A stretch of 64,000 nucleotides of DNA from CAG-217 sp963638105 (GTDB taxonomy: Bacteria > Bacillota > Clostridia > Oscillospirales > Acutalibacteraceae), in the NCBI GenBank assembly GCA_963638105.1, contig CAVHPP010000003.1, positions 59,230-123,229 on the forward strand, given 5' to 3'. Of the stretch, positions 1 to 8,524 are shown piece after piece. Each line of letters starts with the position of its first letter. Within the stretch, counting starts at the first letter, position 1. The position numbers and the translations under genes are program-made. The notes beneath the pieces were generated by a model. That model saw only the letters and a list, made by a program, of their open reading frames with translations, had not been told where the DNA came from and did not search any database.

Positions 1-32
1 CACACAAATCCAAGATAAGAATGCAGCGCAGA

Positions 33-78
33 TCCGTCGGCCGGGCCAAACATGGTCCGTCGGCCGGGCCAAACATGG
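33..78. repeat. two perfect tandem copies of a 23-bp GC-rich unit
   Basis: A 23-bp unit beginning TCCGTCGGCCGGGCC and ending AAACATGG occupies 33-55 and is repeated without a gap at 56-78. Each copy contains the palindrome GGCCGGGCC-like core. It lies upstream of the promoter of the giant gene, so it is more likely part of a dispersed intergenic repeat than a promoter element. Two units without unique spacers do not make a CRISPR array. Confidence 0.9.
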
Positions 79-182
79 CTTGATCTATAAGTACGCAAAA
101 AAATGTTGCGCCGGAATTTCGCTATAAATCGGGAAATTTTGCCCACCCGTTCACATTTTGTTAAAAAGTTTTCGGAAACCTA

Positions 183-211
183 TTGACTTGCCGTTCTATA
201 TTTGGTATAAA
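183..211 (+). promoter_or_regulatory. sigma-A promoter of the giant surface-protein gene
   Basis: TTGACT (183-188) and TATAAA (206-211) are separated by exactly 17 bp, predicting a start near 218 and a leader of about 160 nt before the ATG at 377. This is the only good promoter in the 376-base stretch before the first gene. Confidence 0.75.
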
Positions 212-243
212 TATACTGTATTTGTTGTACGCGTGGGTATCCT

Positions 244-319
244 GCGCCCTTTTAGCAGAGGAATTGTGAACAAATTGTTAACGCAACTTGCAAGCACATC
301 CTCCGCTAAAAGGGTGCGC
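244..319 (+). promoter_or_regulatory. long inverted repeat in the 5' leader of the giant gene
   Basis: The arm at 247-262 (CCCTTTTAGCAGAGGA) is nearly perfectly complementary to 299-315, so the leader RNA could form a stem of about 16 bp closing a loop of roughly 36 nt. No U-run follows, so it is not an intrinsic terminator. It could stabilise the very long mRNA or be bound by a regulator. The role is inference. Confidence 0.6.
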
Positions 320-376
320 TGCCCAGGCGAATCCAAAACGACAAGTTCGTCAACATATCAGAAGGAGAGATGAATT

Positions 377-3300
377 ATGAAGACGGGCAAAAAGTTACTC
401 AGCCTATTTTTGGCTGTAGTAATGATGGTCACCACCTGCTCTGTCGGGTTCACTGCATTTGCAGCGGACAAAGACAAGGGCATCTGGAAGAACTCCACAA
501 GTGCCGATTCCACCTTTGACGCACTGACGGAACTGGTAGACACCTATGTTCCGGCACTGCTCAATCAGCCGAATATCAAAAAGGCGCTTGAGGAGAAGTT
601 GGGGATGACCGTCACCGACACCACCTCGATCAGTGATCTGATCATGGGTGTGTCTCCCACGCTGCTTAATCTTTTGAGCAGCCCCATGAATAAGGCAGAC
701 ATCATTGACGGTTACCAGAAAGGGTATTCCGATGTGGCGTATGCCTACCTGGACGAGAAAGATGCGAAGATGAGCTTTTATCAGCTGTTTTCTTTTTGCG
801 TCAACAACATTTCGTCCAGCGACGCAGAACTGGCCAAATGGTGCGAGGACACGCTGAGCGATCTGTCCGCCCTGCTGGAGCAGTTCCCCGAGAAACAGGC
901 TAAGCAGCAGGAAGACCTGAGCGCTGCCTACGACGCACTGAACAAAGTGCGTGAGGTGCTGGGTACTGCTAATGGCAGCCTGAACACCCTGGAAGACATC
1001 CAGAAAGCTACCGTTACCTACAAGGACAAATCGTACAAAGTAGACGACTTGATTGCTCTGGACGATTTCAAGGATGTAGCTAAGTGCTTTGACACCTTCA
1101 CCGCCTACTTCAAAGAAGCCGGCAGCAAGAAGAAAGTCAGCACCATGAGCGAAGCGATTTGGTATGTGTTGCTCCAGTATCAGACCGACAAGGCAAACAG
1201 CGAACTGGCAAAGGCCGCCAAGGCTTATCTGTGCAAGCTGGCCAAAAAGGACTACAACACCATCAAGGATGACGATGCTGCACTGGCAACCGCTTGCAAG
1301 ATTGGTGCTGCCGTACTGGCCAACAACGGCGATGACGCCTTTGTTAGCGAGTACTATGCTGCTCAGCTGGATGACGCTACCGTAGCAGCCCTGCGTGCGG
1401 ACATGAACAAGAATGTGCCCGGCGGCAGCGCAAAAATCGGTTCCAGCCGTGACACCTTCCAGGCTTACCTGAACGGCGACTATGCAAAGGACGGCATCGC
1501 TCCTGTAACCAAGCCGGCAATGGCCACCTACTGGAGCAGCGAGGATCTGGATACGCGTACCGAGGGTATTTACCGCAGAGCGTTGATGGAGAACAAAACT
1601 GTCGGCGGCACGTCCCCCGAAGAAGTGATCGCCACCATCAACCAAGATCTGCTAAAGACCTTCTACAGTGGTGAACTGAAAGAGAGCGTTGACGAGGCCG
1701 TTGATTTCTACTTTGAGATCACCGACGCCAAGATCGTCTCTAATTCTTGCAGAAAGTATTCTTTCGCGAAATACGGCTTTAAGGATTCCTTCGCTGTTGC
1801 TGCTGTAAACAACGCCATCAATCAGTACATGGTGCTGCTGGACCCTGAGGATGAGGAAGGCGTAACCATTGCAGGCTTGAAGATCACCGGTAATGTGGTT
1901 ATGAACGAAGTGGTCAACAAACTGGTAGAGACCAAGGTTGACCTGAAAGGCGCGCTCACCGATGTATGGATGAACCTGTACGAGCACCCGGTTGAAACCA
2001 TTATGCAGTTGCTGCCTGTTTTGACCGTTGTGATCGATGAAGTGCTGATCCCCATGGTATTCAACCAGGAGGGTGACCCCTTTAACGGTACAAAAGGTCT
2101 AGAAGGTCTGCTGTCCGGTCTGATGGATCAATACGGCCAGAGTGCCGGCAGCCCCATTGGCTTAGGTGGCCTGAGCTGGGATCTGAACAAGGTTCTGCCC
2201 ACCCTGATGCACTGGCTGATCGGCGACAAGAACTACGACTTTACATACTACAACATCAGCGGTGTGGAGTATGGCAAGGATGCCGACGGCAAAGATGTGA
2301 TCGTCAGCCAGGTGTATGGTGACCCCACCACCGGCAAGTACGATGACACCAAGACCCCGGTGATCCTGAACATCTATGCAGCCGATAAGGCGCTGCAGGG
2401 TGCCAAGGCCGCCGGCATTGCCGATGCACTGAAGCTCACCGGCGACGCTGCCACTGCCGTGAATGAGGCTGTGTCCGAGCTGGCCACCTTCTTCACCGCT
2501 GCTGTGGATCAGTATGTGGCTGCCTATGGTGAAAAAGACGCCAAGAGCGGCGCCATGACCAAGAAAGAGGGCACCGTTTACAACCACGGCGCCAACAACA
2601 TCTTCGTTGCCCTGCCCAAGATTCTGGACATTATGGGCAAGAACTTCATTGCCAAGTATGATGTAAAGAGCGCTGACAACACCAAGAAGGCTTCCGACTG
2701 GTCTTATAGTGGTTACAAGATTAAGAGCGATACCGTTGGCGACAAAGAGTTCTTCTACAACCAGTCTTTGGTTAACTTTAAGAACCTGGCAGACGGCGGC
2801 AAGCCGGCCAAGATTCTGGACTGCTTTGTAAACATCTTTGTGAACGACTGGTTCAACGCCATCATTGACCTGCTCAATGATGTGACCGCCACCGACAACA
2901 AGATCACCACCAACCTGCCCATCATCACCGGTCTGATCCGCGCTTTGGGCGGTCTGGGCGAAAAGAGCACCATCAGCGATGTACTCAACGGTGTATTCCA
3001 GCTGAAGTACAACGACAAGGCCTCTTTCGTAATGGGCGTGTATAACAAGGATTCCAAGTTTGTTGGTCTGAGCACCGAAAGCGCTTACTTCCTGCTGTCT
3101 AACATCGGTCAGCTGGTGAATGTGATCCAGGCCATGGACACCAAGACCAAGAACACCATCGACGTGAGCTTCCCGAAAGTGAACGGCAAGATGGCGAAGA
3201 TTGAGACCCAGCCCAAGTGGGCAAAGGTGCCCAAGACCTCCAGTAAGAGCGGCGCTTCTCTGCTGTCCAATCTGGACTCCGCACTGTCCAAGGTGCTGGA

Positions 3301-6300
3301 GAACTCCACACTGAACAACTTCAACCTGAACACCACCCCCGGCATCCTGTGCGGTCTGGTGAGCCTTGGTTCTTACATCCTGGGCAGCGACAACACCAAC
3401 CCGATGCTGAAGATGCTCAATAAGACCTTAAACTTCCTGAACGACGGGGACAAGAAGTCCACCGATACCTCAGACAAGAAGGTTTACACTGAGGATCATC
3501 TGACCAATCTGGTGGTTCAGATGTATGTTGCACTGGAGAATGTAATTGATTACTATCTGGTGAACGAGGACGCTCTGGGCCTGAATGTTTTCTACGACGG
3601 CAACCAGAAGCTGTACAAGAAGAAGAATAAGGCCGGCAAGCCGGTGTACTACACCAGCAAGACCGGTGCTTACCATTACAACATTTTGGCTGCTGCGCTG
3701 AAGGGTCTGATTTCTCCCCACGCAGTGAGCAATCACCTGACCAACAAGTCCGCCGCCAAGAAGCTGGCAAGCCTGCCTACCTGGCACAACGCCATTCGCT
3801 TGGACAAGAGCACCAGCGGCTGGACCGGCGCCACCAACATTAAGATCAACTGGGGCTTCCGCGCAGGCAACAACACCAAGTTCTTCAAGAACTTCGGCGA
3901 GAGCCTGGGCATCATCACCGATCTGATCGGCGTGCTGACCAAGGATGCCGGTTACTATGATGGTGTACTGTACCCCATCTTTAAGGATCTGGAAAAAGCA
4001 CAGGGCTTTAGCCTGGGCGTGTATGCAAAGGGCAGCGTAAAGGACGGGGCAACCGGCCTGCTGGCCATTCTCACTCCCATCAGCAAGCTGCTGGACGGCT
4101 TCTACAGCAAGCCCGTCTCCGTGCTGACCAACCTGCTTAAGGGCCTGTCCATTGTGATGAACAAGGACCTGAACAATGTGGCGACTGCCGCTATTCGTCC
4201 GCTGTACAGAGAGATTCAAGGCGTATCCACCATTCTGAGCGCAAAGGTGTCCAACCTGATGCCCTCTATGGCAAAGAACGACGCATGGTTCTCCGCGATA
4301 CTGGGCCTGATCTTTAAGACCAATACGGACGACAAGGATCAAAACGCGAAGAATAAGCAGACGATTGCTCTTGTAACCGGCCTGCTGAAGAAGAGCGCAA
4401 CCAAGGCCGGCTTGGGCATCAACGATGTGACCGTGATCAACGCTGTAAACAGCCAGCTGGCTAACTTTGGCTTTAAGCTGCCCACCACCCTGTTTAAGGA
4501 CATTGCAAACTGCAAGAATGCAGAGGCTGTTCTGAAGTATCTGATCACCCTGGTGGTCGATGTACTGCAAATTCGCCAGATCATTGATTTGCTGAAAGTC
4601 GTGATCGACGATCCTTCCATGAGCCAGTTGCTGGATATGCTCAGCCGCCTGACCAAGAAGGATCTGCTGAACATCATTAACGCTGTGATCGCCAAGACCA
4701 CGGATCCCACCACTGCTTACTGGACTTTCCTCCAGTATGTACAGGAAAAGACCACCGGCTTCTATTATCCCGCCGGTGTGACCGCGCAGGACGCCAGCGA
4801 CGCTGTTGGCGATCTGGACACCATGGTCACCTCCGTAATCGGCCTGCTGGCCGGCCTGGATGTGGTGAAGCAGGATAACCTGAAAGACCTGGTTAGCTCC
4901 CTGATCTTCACCAACGCCAACCTGACCAAGCTGGCTTCCACACTGTACGGCGCCATTGATCCTTACAAGGATTACCTGGGCTATGCCGGCATTGATGTAA
5001 GCAAGAAGGGCGTAGCTAAGCTCCTGACGGACGGCAGCTACGGCAAGACCTACTCCTCCGCAGCTAAGGCGATCAAAAACGCCAAGAGCTGGAAGAAACT
5101 GGGCAACATCAACTGGGGCTTCACCGATGGCTCCGCAAAGGCACAGCAGGGCTTTGTAAACGGCCTGGCTGCGATCCTGCGTCCGCTGGACGGCGTACTG
5201 TCTCTGCTGCTGGCAGGCGACGACTTGGCCGTTGGCCAGATCCTGACCGATTTGGTGAAGAACCTGAACTTCGGTTCCTCTAAGGACACCGTACAGCTGA
5301 AGAATGGCAACCTGCGCATTCACATCAAGGGCTCTGACAAGTATTCCAAGACCTCTGTACTGGAGATCAACCTGTACAAAGTGATCGAGGATGTGAAGTC
5401 CCTGAGCATCTATGGCGGCAATGGTTACGAAAGTGCCATCGTTCCGCTGCTGGAGGCACTGGAGTGCCCCAACGTGAAGACCTATAAGCAGTACAAGGCA
5501 GACATTAAGAAGTCTACCGACAGCGTACTGACGGATGTGCTCAATCCCATCGTAGGCTTCCTGAACAAGGTACTGGACGCTCCGTTCGATACACTCACCG
5601 CAGTACTGCCCAATGTGGCATACTACATTGATAATAATGGCCTGGCACAGCTCGTCAACAATCTTCTGTCGCCGGTAACATCTCTCCTTCCGGTACTGAA
5701 GAAGAACAATGTAGATGTTGAGGTCATTATCAAGGCTCTGGCCGGCAAGTCACTGAACGACCTGGTTAAGGACGCACTGGGTGTGAACATTCACCTGAAT
5801 CTGAACAACCTGAACAAGTGCGACATCCAAAACGCCATCGTTCCGCTGGTGAACAAGCTGCTCAAGTCTAAGAAAATCAACATTCAGCTGCCCAAGATCA
5901 ACTGGGGCGCCCTGGCAAGCCACGGCACTGTCAGCACGGTCAAGAGCGCTGCAAAGAACAGCGAAGGCTATTATAATAGAAAGCACGTTACTGCAAACCA
6001 GGGCGAAACGCTGATCGCCGTGCTCCGCTATGTAGCCAACCTGCTGACCAAGAACATCAGCGGTTTGAAGTCCATTTTGGGCGGTATCGACGCGATCAAG
6101 GATTACAAGTCCATCATCAACGCGGTACTTGACCAGATCGGCACCTCCTCCGCAGACCAGATCATCCGCGCGCTGTTCTATCTGCTCCAGGAGAACCCCA
6201 CCAACGCGTTCTGGAATTACAGCAACTACCAGACCAAGGACTACAAGTTCTCTTATCCCTCCACTGTGGACCAAGACTTCTTGAAGAACATTCCGCCGAT

Positions 6301-7552
6301 GCTGGATGGCCTGATCGGTAGCTTGGCTGACCTGAACAAGCTGATCACCGACGCTGCCTTTAAGGACAGCACCATCAATGGCATGATCACCGGCATTGGC
6401 AAGGCACTGGACGGTGTGAAGATCAATGACTCCACCAACCTGACCGCCCTGCTGGCCCAGACCGGCATTGACTATTCTACCAAGACCGTTGCCAAGCTGC
6501 TCACCGATGAGTCCTATGGCAAGACCTACGCGAATGCGGCTGCCGTGATCGGCTCCGCCTCCTCCTGGTCCAAGGTCAACACCTCCTCTTTGAAGTGGGG
6601 CGTAAAGGATAAGGATAGCTTCTTTAACGCACTGGCTGCTGTAATGCGTCCGTTCTACGGCGTATTGGATGTACTGCTGAACGATGCTTCTCTGGGCGTC
6701 TTCAACATCGTTCATATCCCCGGCTCCAACGGCTACTCTTCCGTGGTCGTTCCGCTGCTGGAGGCATTCGGCTGCTACAACATTAAGACCCAGTATCAGT
6801 ACAGAGAGGACATCAACAAGGCCTATGACAACATCCTGTTGGATATTGTCAACTCCCTGTGGGATAAGGTAGAGGACATTCTGAATGCGCCGCTGCAGAC
6901 CCTGATGTCCATGCTGCCCAACCTGGCACTGTTCATTGCCAACGACGGCCTGCTGCAGCTGATCGAAAACCTGTTTACACCGGTTTCCGCTCTGCTGGAT
7001 GCTTTGAAGCCCATCGTGAATGTGAACACGGTACTGACGCAGGTATTCAAGGCCTTCCATGTGGATCTGAATGGCTTACTGGCTAAGGTTGGCCTGAAGT
7101 TGGATCTGAACATTGACCTGTACGATCTGACCGCTATGCTGAAGCCCATCATCGGCGCGGACAACATTGTTCCCCTGCTGAATCAGGTGCTTGGCATGAT
7201 CAAGATCAAGGGTACACCCCTGGGTCTGGAACTGATGGATATTGACTGGTTCCAGCTGGCAAGCCACGGCAAGGTGATGACCGATGCTTCTCAGGCCGCC
7301 ACTTACGGCACGCGCGTGTATGTAACCGGCGACGCCTCTGAGACCCTGATCGCCGTGCTGCGGTACCTGGTTGAAGTTGTCAACTACAAGGATAACTACA
7401 ACACGGTAACCAGCCTGGTAGGCTCCCTGATCGGTGGATCTGACAACAGCTCCATTACCGATGTGGTAGGCACCGTGCTGAATCTGCTGAAAGGCGACAC
7501 CGACGATGTAATCGGCGAACTGTGCAACCTGCTTCAGCAGTTGGGTGGTTAA
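377..7552 (+). CDS. giant secreted repeat protein, function unknown
   Basis: A 2,391-aa protein of no family I recognise. The start at 377 follows a clear AAGGAGAG site. Residues 1-30 are a classical signal peptide (positive KTGKK, hydrophobic core, cleavage after AFA). The rest is rich in short amphipathic Leu/Val/Ile helices such as LLNLLS and VLNLLKG. The C-terminal half contains two homologous blocks of about 495 residues, from about residue 1444 (DPTTAYW) and about residue 1940 (NPTNAFW). Each carries the motifs AKLLTD.SYGKTY, NWGF/KWGV, AILRPLDGVL/AVMRPFYGVL, GNGY/GSNGY, LASHG and ETLIAVLRY. A diverged NWGF copy near residue 1156 suggests an older third unit. There is no sorting signal, S-layer homology domain or C-terminal membrane helix, so it is probably released or held non-covalently. 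It is monocistronic, with its own promoter and a UUCG terminator. A hydrophobic-ligand or surface-matrix role is speculation. Confidence 0.85.
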   Translation: MKTGKKLLSLFLAVVMMVTTCSVGFTAFAADKDKGIWKNSTSADSTFDALTELVDTYVPALLNQPNIKKALEEKLGMTVTDTTSISDLIMGVSPTLLNLLSSPMNKADIIDGYQKGYSDVAYAYLDEKDAKMSFYQLFSFCVNNISSSDAELAKWCEDTLSDLSALLEQFPEKQAKQQEDLSAAYDALNKVREVLGTANGSLNTLEDIQKATVTYKDKSYKVDDLIALDDFKDVAKCFDTFTAYFKEAGSKKKVSTMSEAIWYVLLQYQTDKANSELAKAAKAYLCKLAKKDYNTIKDDDAALATACKIGAAVLANNGDDAFVSEYYAAQLDDATVAALRADMNKNVPGGSAKIGSSRDTFQAYLNGDYAKDGIAPVTKPAMATYWSSEDLDTRTEGIYRRALMENKTVGGTSPEEVIATINQDLLKTFYSGELKESVDEAVDFYFEITDAKIVSNSCRKYSFAKYGFKDSFAVAAVNNAINQYMVLLDPEDEEGVTIAGLKITGNVVMNEVVNKLVETKVDLKGALTDVWMNLYEHPVETIMQLLPVLTVVIDEVLIPMVFNQEGDPFNGTKGLEGLLSGLMDQYGQSAGSPIGLGGLSWDLNKVLPTLMHWLIGDKNYDFTYYNISGVEYGKDADGKDVIVSQVYGDPTTGKYDDTKTPVILNIYAADKALQGAKAAGIADALKLTGDAATAVNEAVSELATFFTAAVDQYVAAYGEKDAKSGAMTKKEGTVYNHGANNIFVALPKILDIMGKNFIAKYDVKSADNTKKASDWSYSGYKIKSDTVGDKEFFYNQSLVNFKNLADGGKPAKILDCFVNIFVNDWFNAIIDLLNDVTATDNKITTNLPIITGLIRALGGLGEKSTISDVLNGVFQLKYNDKASFVMGVYNKDSKFVGLSTESAYFLLSNIGQLVNVIQAMDTKTKNTIDVSFPKVNGKMAKIETQPKWAKVPKTSSKSGASLLSNLDSALSKVLENSTLNNFNLNTTPGILCGLVSLGSYILGSDNTNPMLKMLNKTLNFLNDGDKKSTDTSDKKVYTEDHLTNLVVQMYVALENVIDYYLVNEDALGLNVFYDGNQKLYKKKNKAGKPVYYTSKTGAYHYNILAAALKGLISPHAVSNHLTNKSAAKKLASLPTWHNAIRLDKSTSGWTGATNIKINWGFRAGNNTKFFKNFGESLGIITDLIGVLTKDAGYYDGVLYPIFKDLEKAQGFSLGVYAKGSVKDGATGLLAILTPISKLLDGFYSKPVSVLTNLLKGLSIVMNKDLNNVATAAIRPLYREIQGVSTILSAKVSNLMPSMAKNDAWFSAILGLIFKTNTDDKDQNAKNKQTIALVTGLLKKSATKAGLGINDVTVINAVNSQLANFGFKLPTTLFKDIANCKNAEAVLKYLITLVVDVLQIRQIIDLLKVVIDDPSMSQLLDMLSRLTKKDLLNIINAVIAKTTDPTTAYWTFLQYVQEKTTGFYYPAGVTAQDASDAVGDLDTMVTSVIGLLAGLDVVKQDNLKDLVSSLIFTNANLTKLASTLYGAIDPYKDYLGYAGIDVSKKGVAKLLTDGSYGKTYSSAAKAIKNAKSWKKLGNINWGFTDGSAKAQQGFVNGLAAILRPLDGVLSLLLAGDDLAVGQILTDLVKNLNFGSSKDTVQLKNGNLRIHIKGSDKYSKTSVLEINLYKVIEDVKSLSIYGGNGYESAIVPLLEALECPNVKTYKQYKADIKKSTDSVLTDVLNPIVGFLNKVLDAPFDTLTAVLPNVAYYIDNNGLAQLVNNLLSPVTSLLPVLKKNNVDVEVIIKALAGKSLNDLVKDALGVNIHLNLNNLNKCDIQNAIVPLVNKLLKSKKINIQLPKINWGALASHGTVSTVKSAAKNSEGYYNRKHVTANQGETLIAVLRYVANLLTKNISGLKSILGGIDAIKDYKSIINAVLDQIGTSSADQIIRALFYLLQENPTNAFWNYSNYQTKDYKFSYPSTVDQDFLKNIPPMLDGLIGSLADLNKLITDAAFKDSTINGMITGIGKALDGVKINDSTNLTALLAQTGIDYSTKTVAKLLTDESYGKTYANAAAVIGSASSWSKVNTSSLKWGVKDKDSFFNALAAVMRPFYGVLDVLLNDASLGVFNIVHIPGSNGYSSVVVPLLEAFGCYNIKTQYQYREDINKAYDNILLDIVNSLWDKVEDILNAPLQTLMSMLPNLALFIANDGLLQLIENLFTPVSALLDALKPIVNVNTVLTQVFKAFHVDLNGLLAKVGLKLDLNIDLYDLTAMLKPIIGADNIVPLLNQVLGMIKIKGTPLGLELMDIDWFQLASHGKVMTDASQAATYGTRVYVTGDASETLIAVLRYLVEVVNYKDNYNTVTSLVGSLIGGSDNSSITDVVGTVLNLLKGDTDDVIGELCNLLQQLGG

Positions 7553-7569
7553 TCCCCCATTCCTAAATG

Positions 7570-7600
7570 AAAATGGCGTACCTTCGGGTACGCCATTTTT
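7570..7600 (+). terminator. UUCG-tetraloop terminator of the giant gene
   Basis: A 13-bp stem (7570-7582 with 7587-7599) closed by a TTCG loop and followed by Ts, starting 17 bases after the stop codon. Confidence 0.93.
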
Positions 7601-7650
7601 GTTACCCGCCACCGGACAGGCGCCTGTATATAATGTATATAATATAAAGC

Positions 7651-7697
7651 GCCCTTTGGGTACAGGCTCTTCCCTGCCCCGGAGGGCTGCTTTTTTT
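7651..7697 (+). terminator. second hairpin with T-run in the 7553-7805 intergenic region
   Basis: GCCCT (7651-7655) pairs with AGGGC (7683-7687), with inner GGG/CCC and CAGG/CCTG pairing, followed by seven Ts. Two TATAAT hexamers lie just upstream (7629-7634 and 7638-7643) but neither has a convincing -35. It may be a backup terminator or the end of a very short transcript. Confidence 0.45.
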
Positions 7698-7738
7698 CGC
7701 CAAGTTTTACGGGTTTTTGAATTTTCTTTGCGAAAGCC

Positions 7739-7767
7739 TTGTATTGCTTTTGCAATTTATATATAAT
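7739..7767 (+). promoter_or_regulatory. promoter of the NUDIX-nucleotidyltransferase-GH27 operon
   Basis: TTGTAT (7739-7744), 17-bp spacer, TATAAT (7762-7767). The predicted start near 7774 lies after the upstream in-frame GTG at 7770, which argues that the real initiation codon is the TTG at 7806. Confidence 0.75.
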
Positions 7768-7805
7768 AAGTGCATAGTAACTTTTATCTCGGTGGTGAAT
7801 ACAAA

Positions 7806-8522
7806 TTGCTCGGTAAATACGCCAGAGTCAAGGTCGTTATGCCCATTGGCTCTACGGACGGTACGGGCTATCGGTATCCGCTGAACTACGGCACAGTATA
7901 CGGTGAAAAGGACCAGACTGCCTACATTATGGGCATCCACCACCCTGTGCGTAACTTTGACGGGCGTGTGATAGCCGTCCTCCGAAACAAAAAAGAAAAG
8001 AAATCCATTTGGATTGTGGCGCCCAAAAGCACCCGATTCATTGTCAACGACATTTTGGAATACCTGGACCCGGAGCGGGACTTTCCCGGCTACCGACTGG
8101 AATGCCTTTACGAGAGCAGCTGCGGCGCGGTAATCTTCCACGATATTAAAGGCGAGGTGCGCTATCTGCTGATCAAGAACAAGCGCTCCGCCCACTGGGG
8201 CTTCCCCAAAGGGCATATTGAAAGGGGCGAGACCAAGGAGCAGACCGCCCTGCGGGAGGTACAGGAGGAAACGGGCTTGCGGGTTAAGCTGATTGAGGGT
8301 TTCTCCTGCCTGTCCAAGTATCGGATTCGGGATCGGGTTGAAAAGACGGTGACCATCTTTGCCGCCACCACCCCGAGCACGGTGATCCACATGCAAAAGG
8401 AAGAAATTGAGGACTACATTTGGCTCACCTATGATCGGGCGCTGTCGCTGCTGCGGTTTGACAATGACAAGAGTATTCTCATTGCCGCCCACGATTTTCT
8501 GGACCAAAACAACATTATTTGA
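7806..8522 (+). CDS. degenerate pyrophosphatase-like domain fused to a NUDIX hydrolase
   Basis: The C-terminal half is a canonical NUDIX hydrolase of the MutT/diadenosine-polyphosphatase type. Residues 136-158 fit GX5EX7REXXEEXG exactly (GHIERGE then REVQEETGL), so the metal-binding glutamates are intact. Residues 1-85 resemble inorganic pyrophosphatase: PIGS, a PLNYG motif where family members have P.NYG, and a hydrophobic strand block ending in WIVAP. The DPVD-like catalytic stretch reads DQTA, so a key aspartate is lost and this domain is probably a binding or structural remnant. The TTG start at 7806 is chosen because it lies 8 nt after GGTGGTG and inside the predicted transcript. ATG at 7840 is the alternative, but it would cut the domain. 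It is translationally coupled to the next gene (2 nt gap). Substrate is unknown. Confidence 0.8.
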   Translation: MLGKYARVKVVMPIGSTDGTGYRYPLNYGTVYGEKDQTAYIMGIHHPVRNFDGRVIAVLRNKKEKKSIWIVAPKSTRFIVNDILEYLDPERDFPGYRLECLYESSCGAVIFHDIKGEVRYLLIKNKRSAHWGFPKGHIERGETKEQTALREVQEETGLRVKLIEGFSCLSKYRIRDRVEKTVTIFAATTPSTVIHMQKEEIEDYIWLTYDRALSLLRFDNDKSILIAAHDFLDQNNII

Positions 8523-8524
8523 CG

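Noticed and set aside
33..78. Tandem repeat as a CRISPR array
   Set aside because: Only two units and no spacer between them. No cas genes in the window.
3470..5323. 617-codon open frame on the minus strand inside the giant gene
   Set aside because: Antisense shadow of a repetitive, GC-rich gene. No ribosome binding site, low-complexity Gln/His/Val composition and no domain.
5750..7060. 436-codon minus-strand frame inside the giant gene
   Set aside because: Same shadow effect. Composition mirrors the antisense of Leu/Asn/Asp codons.
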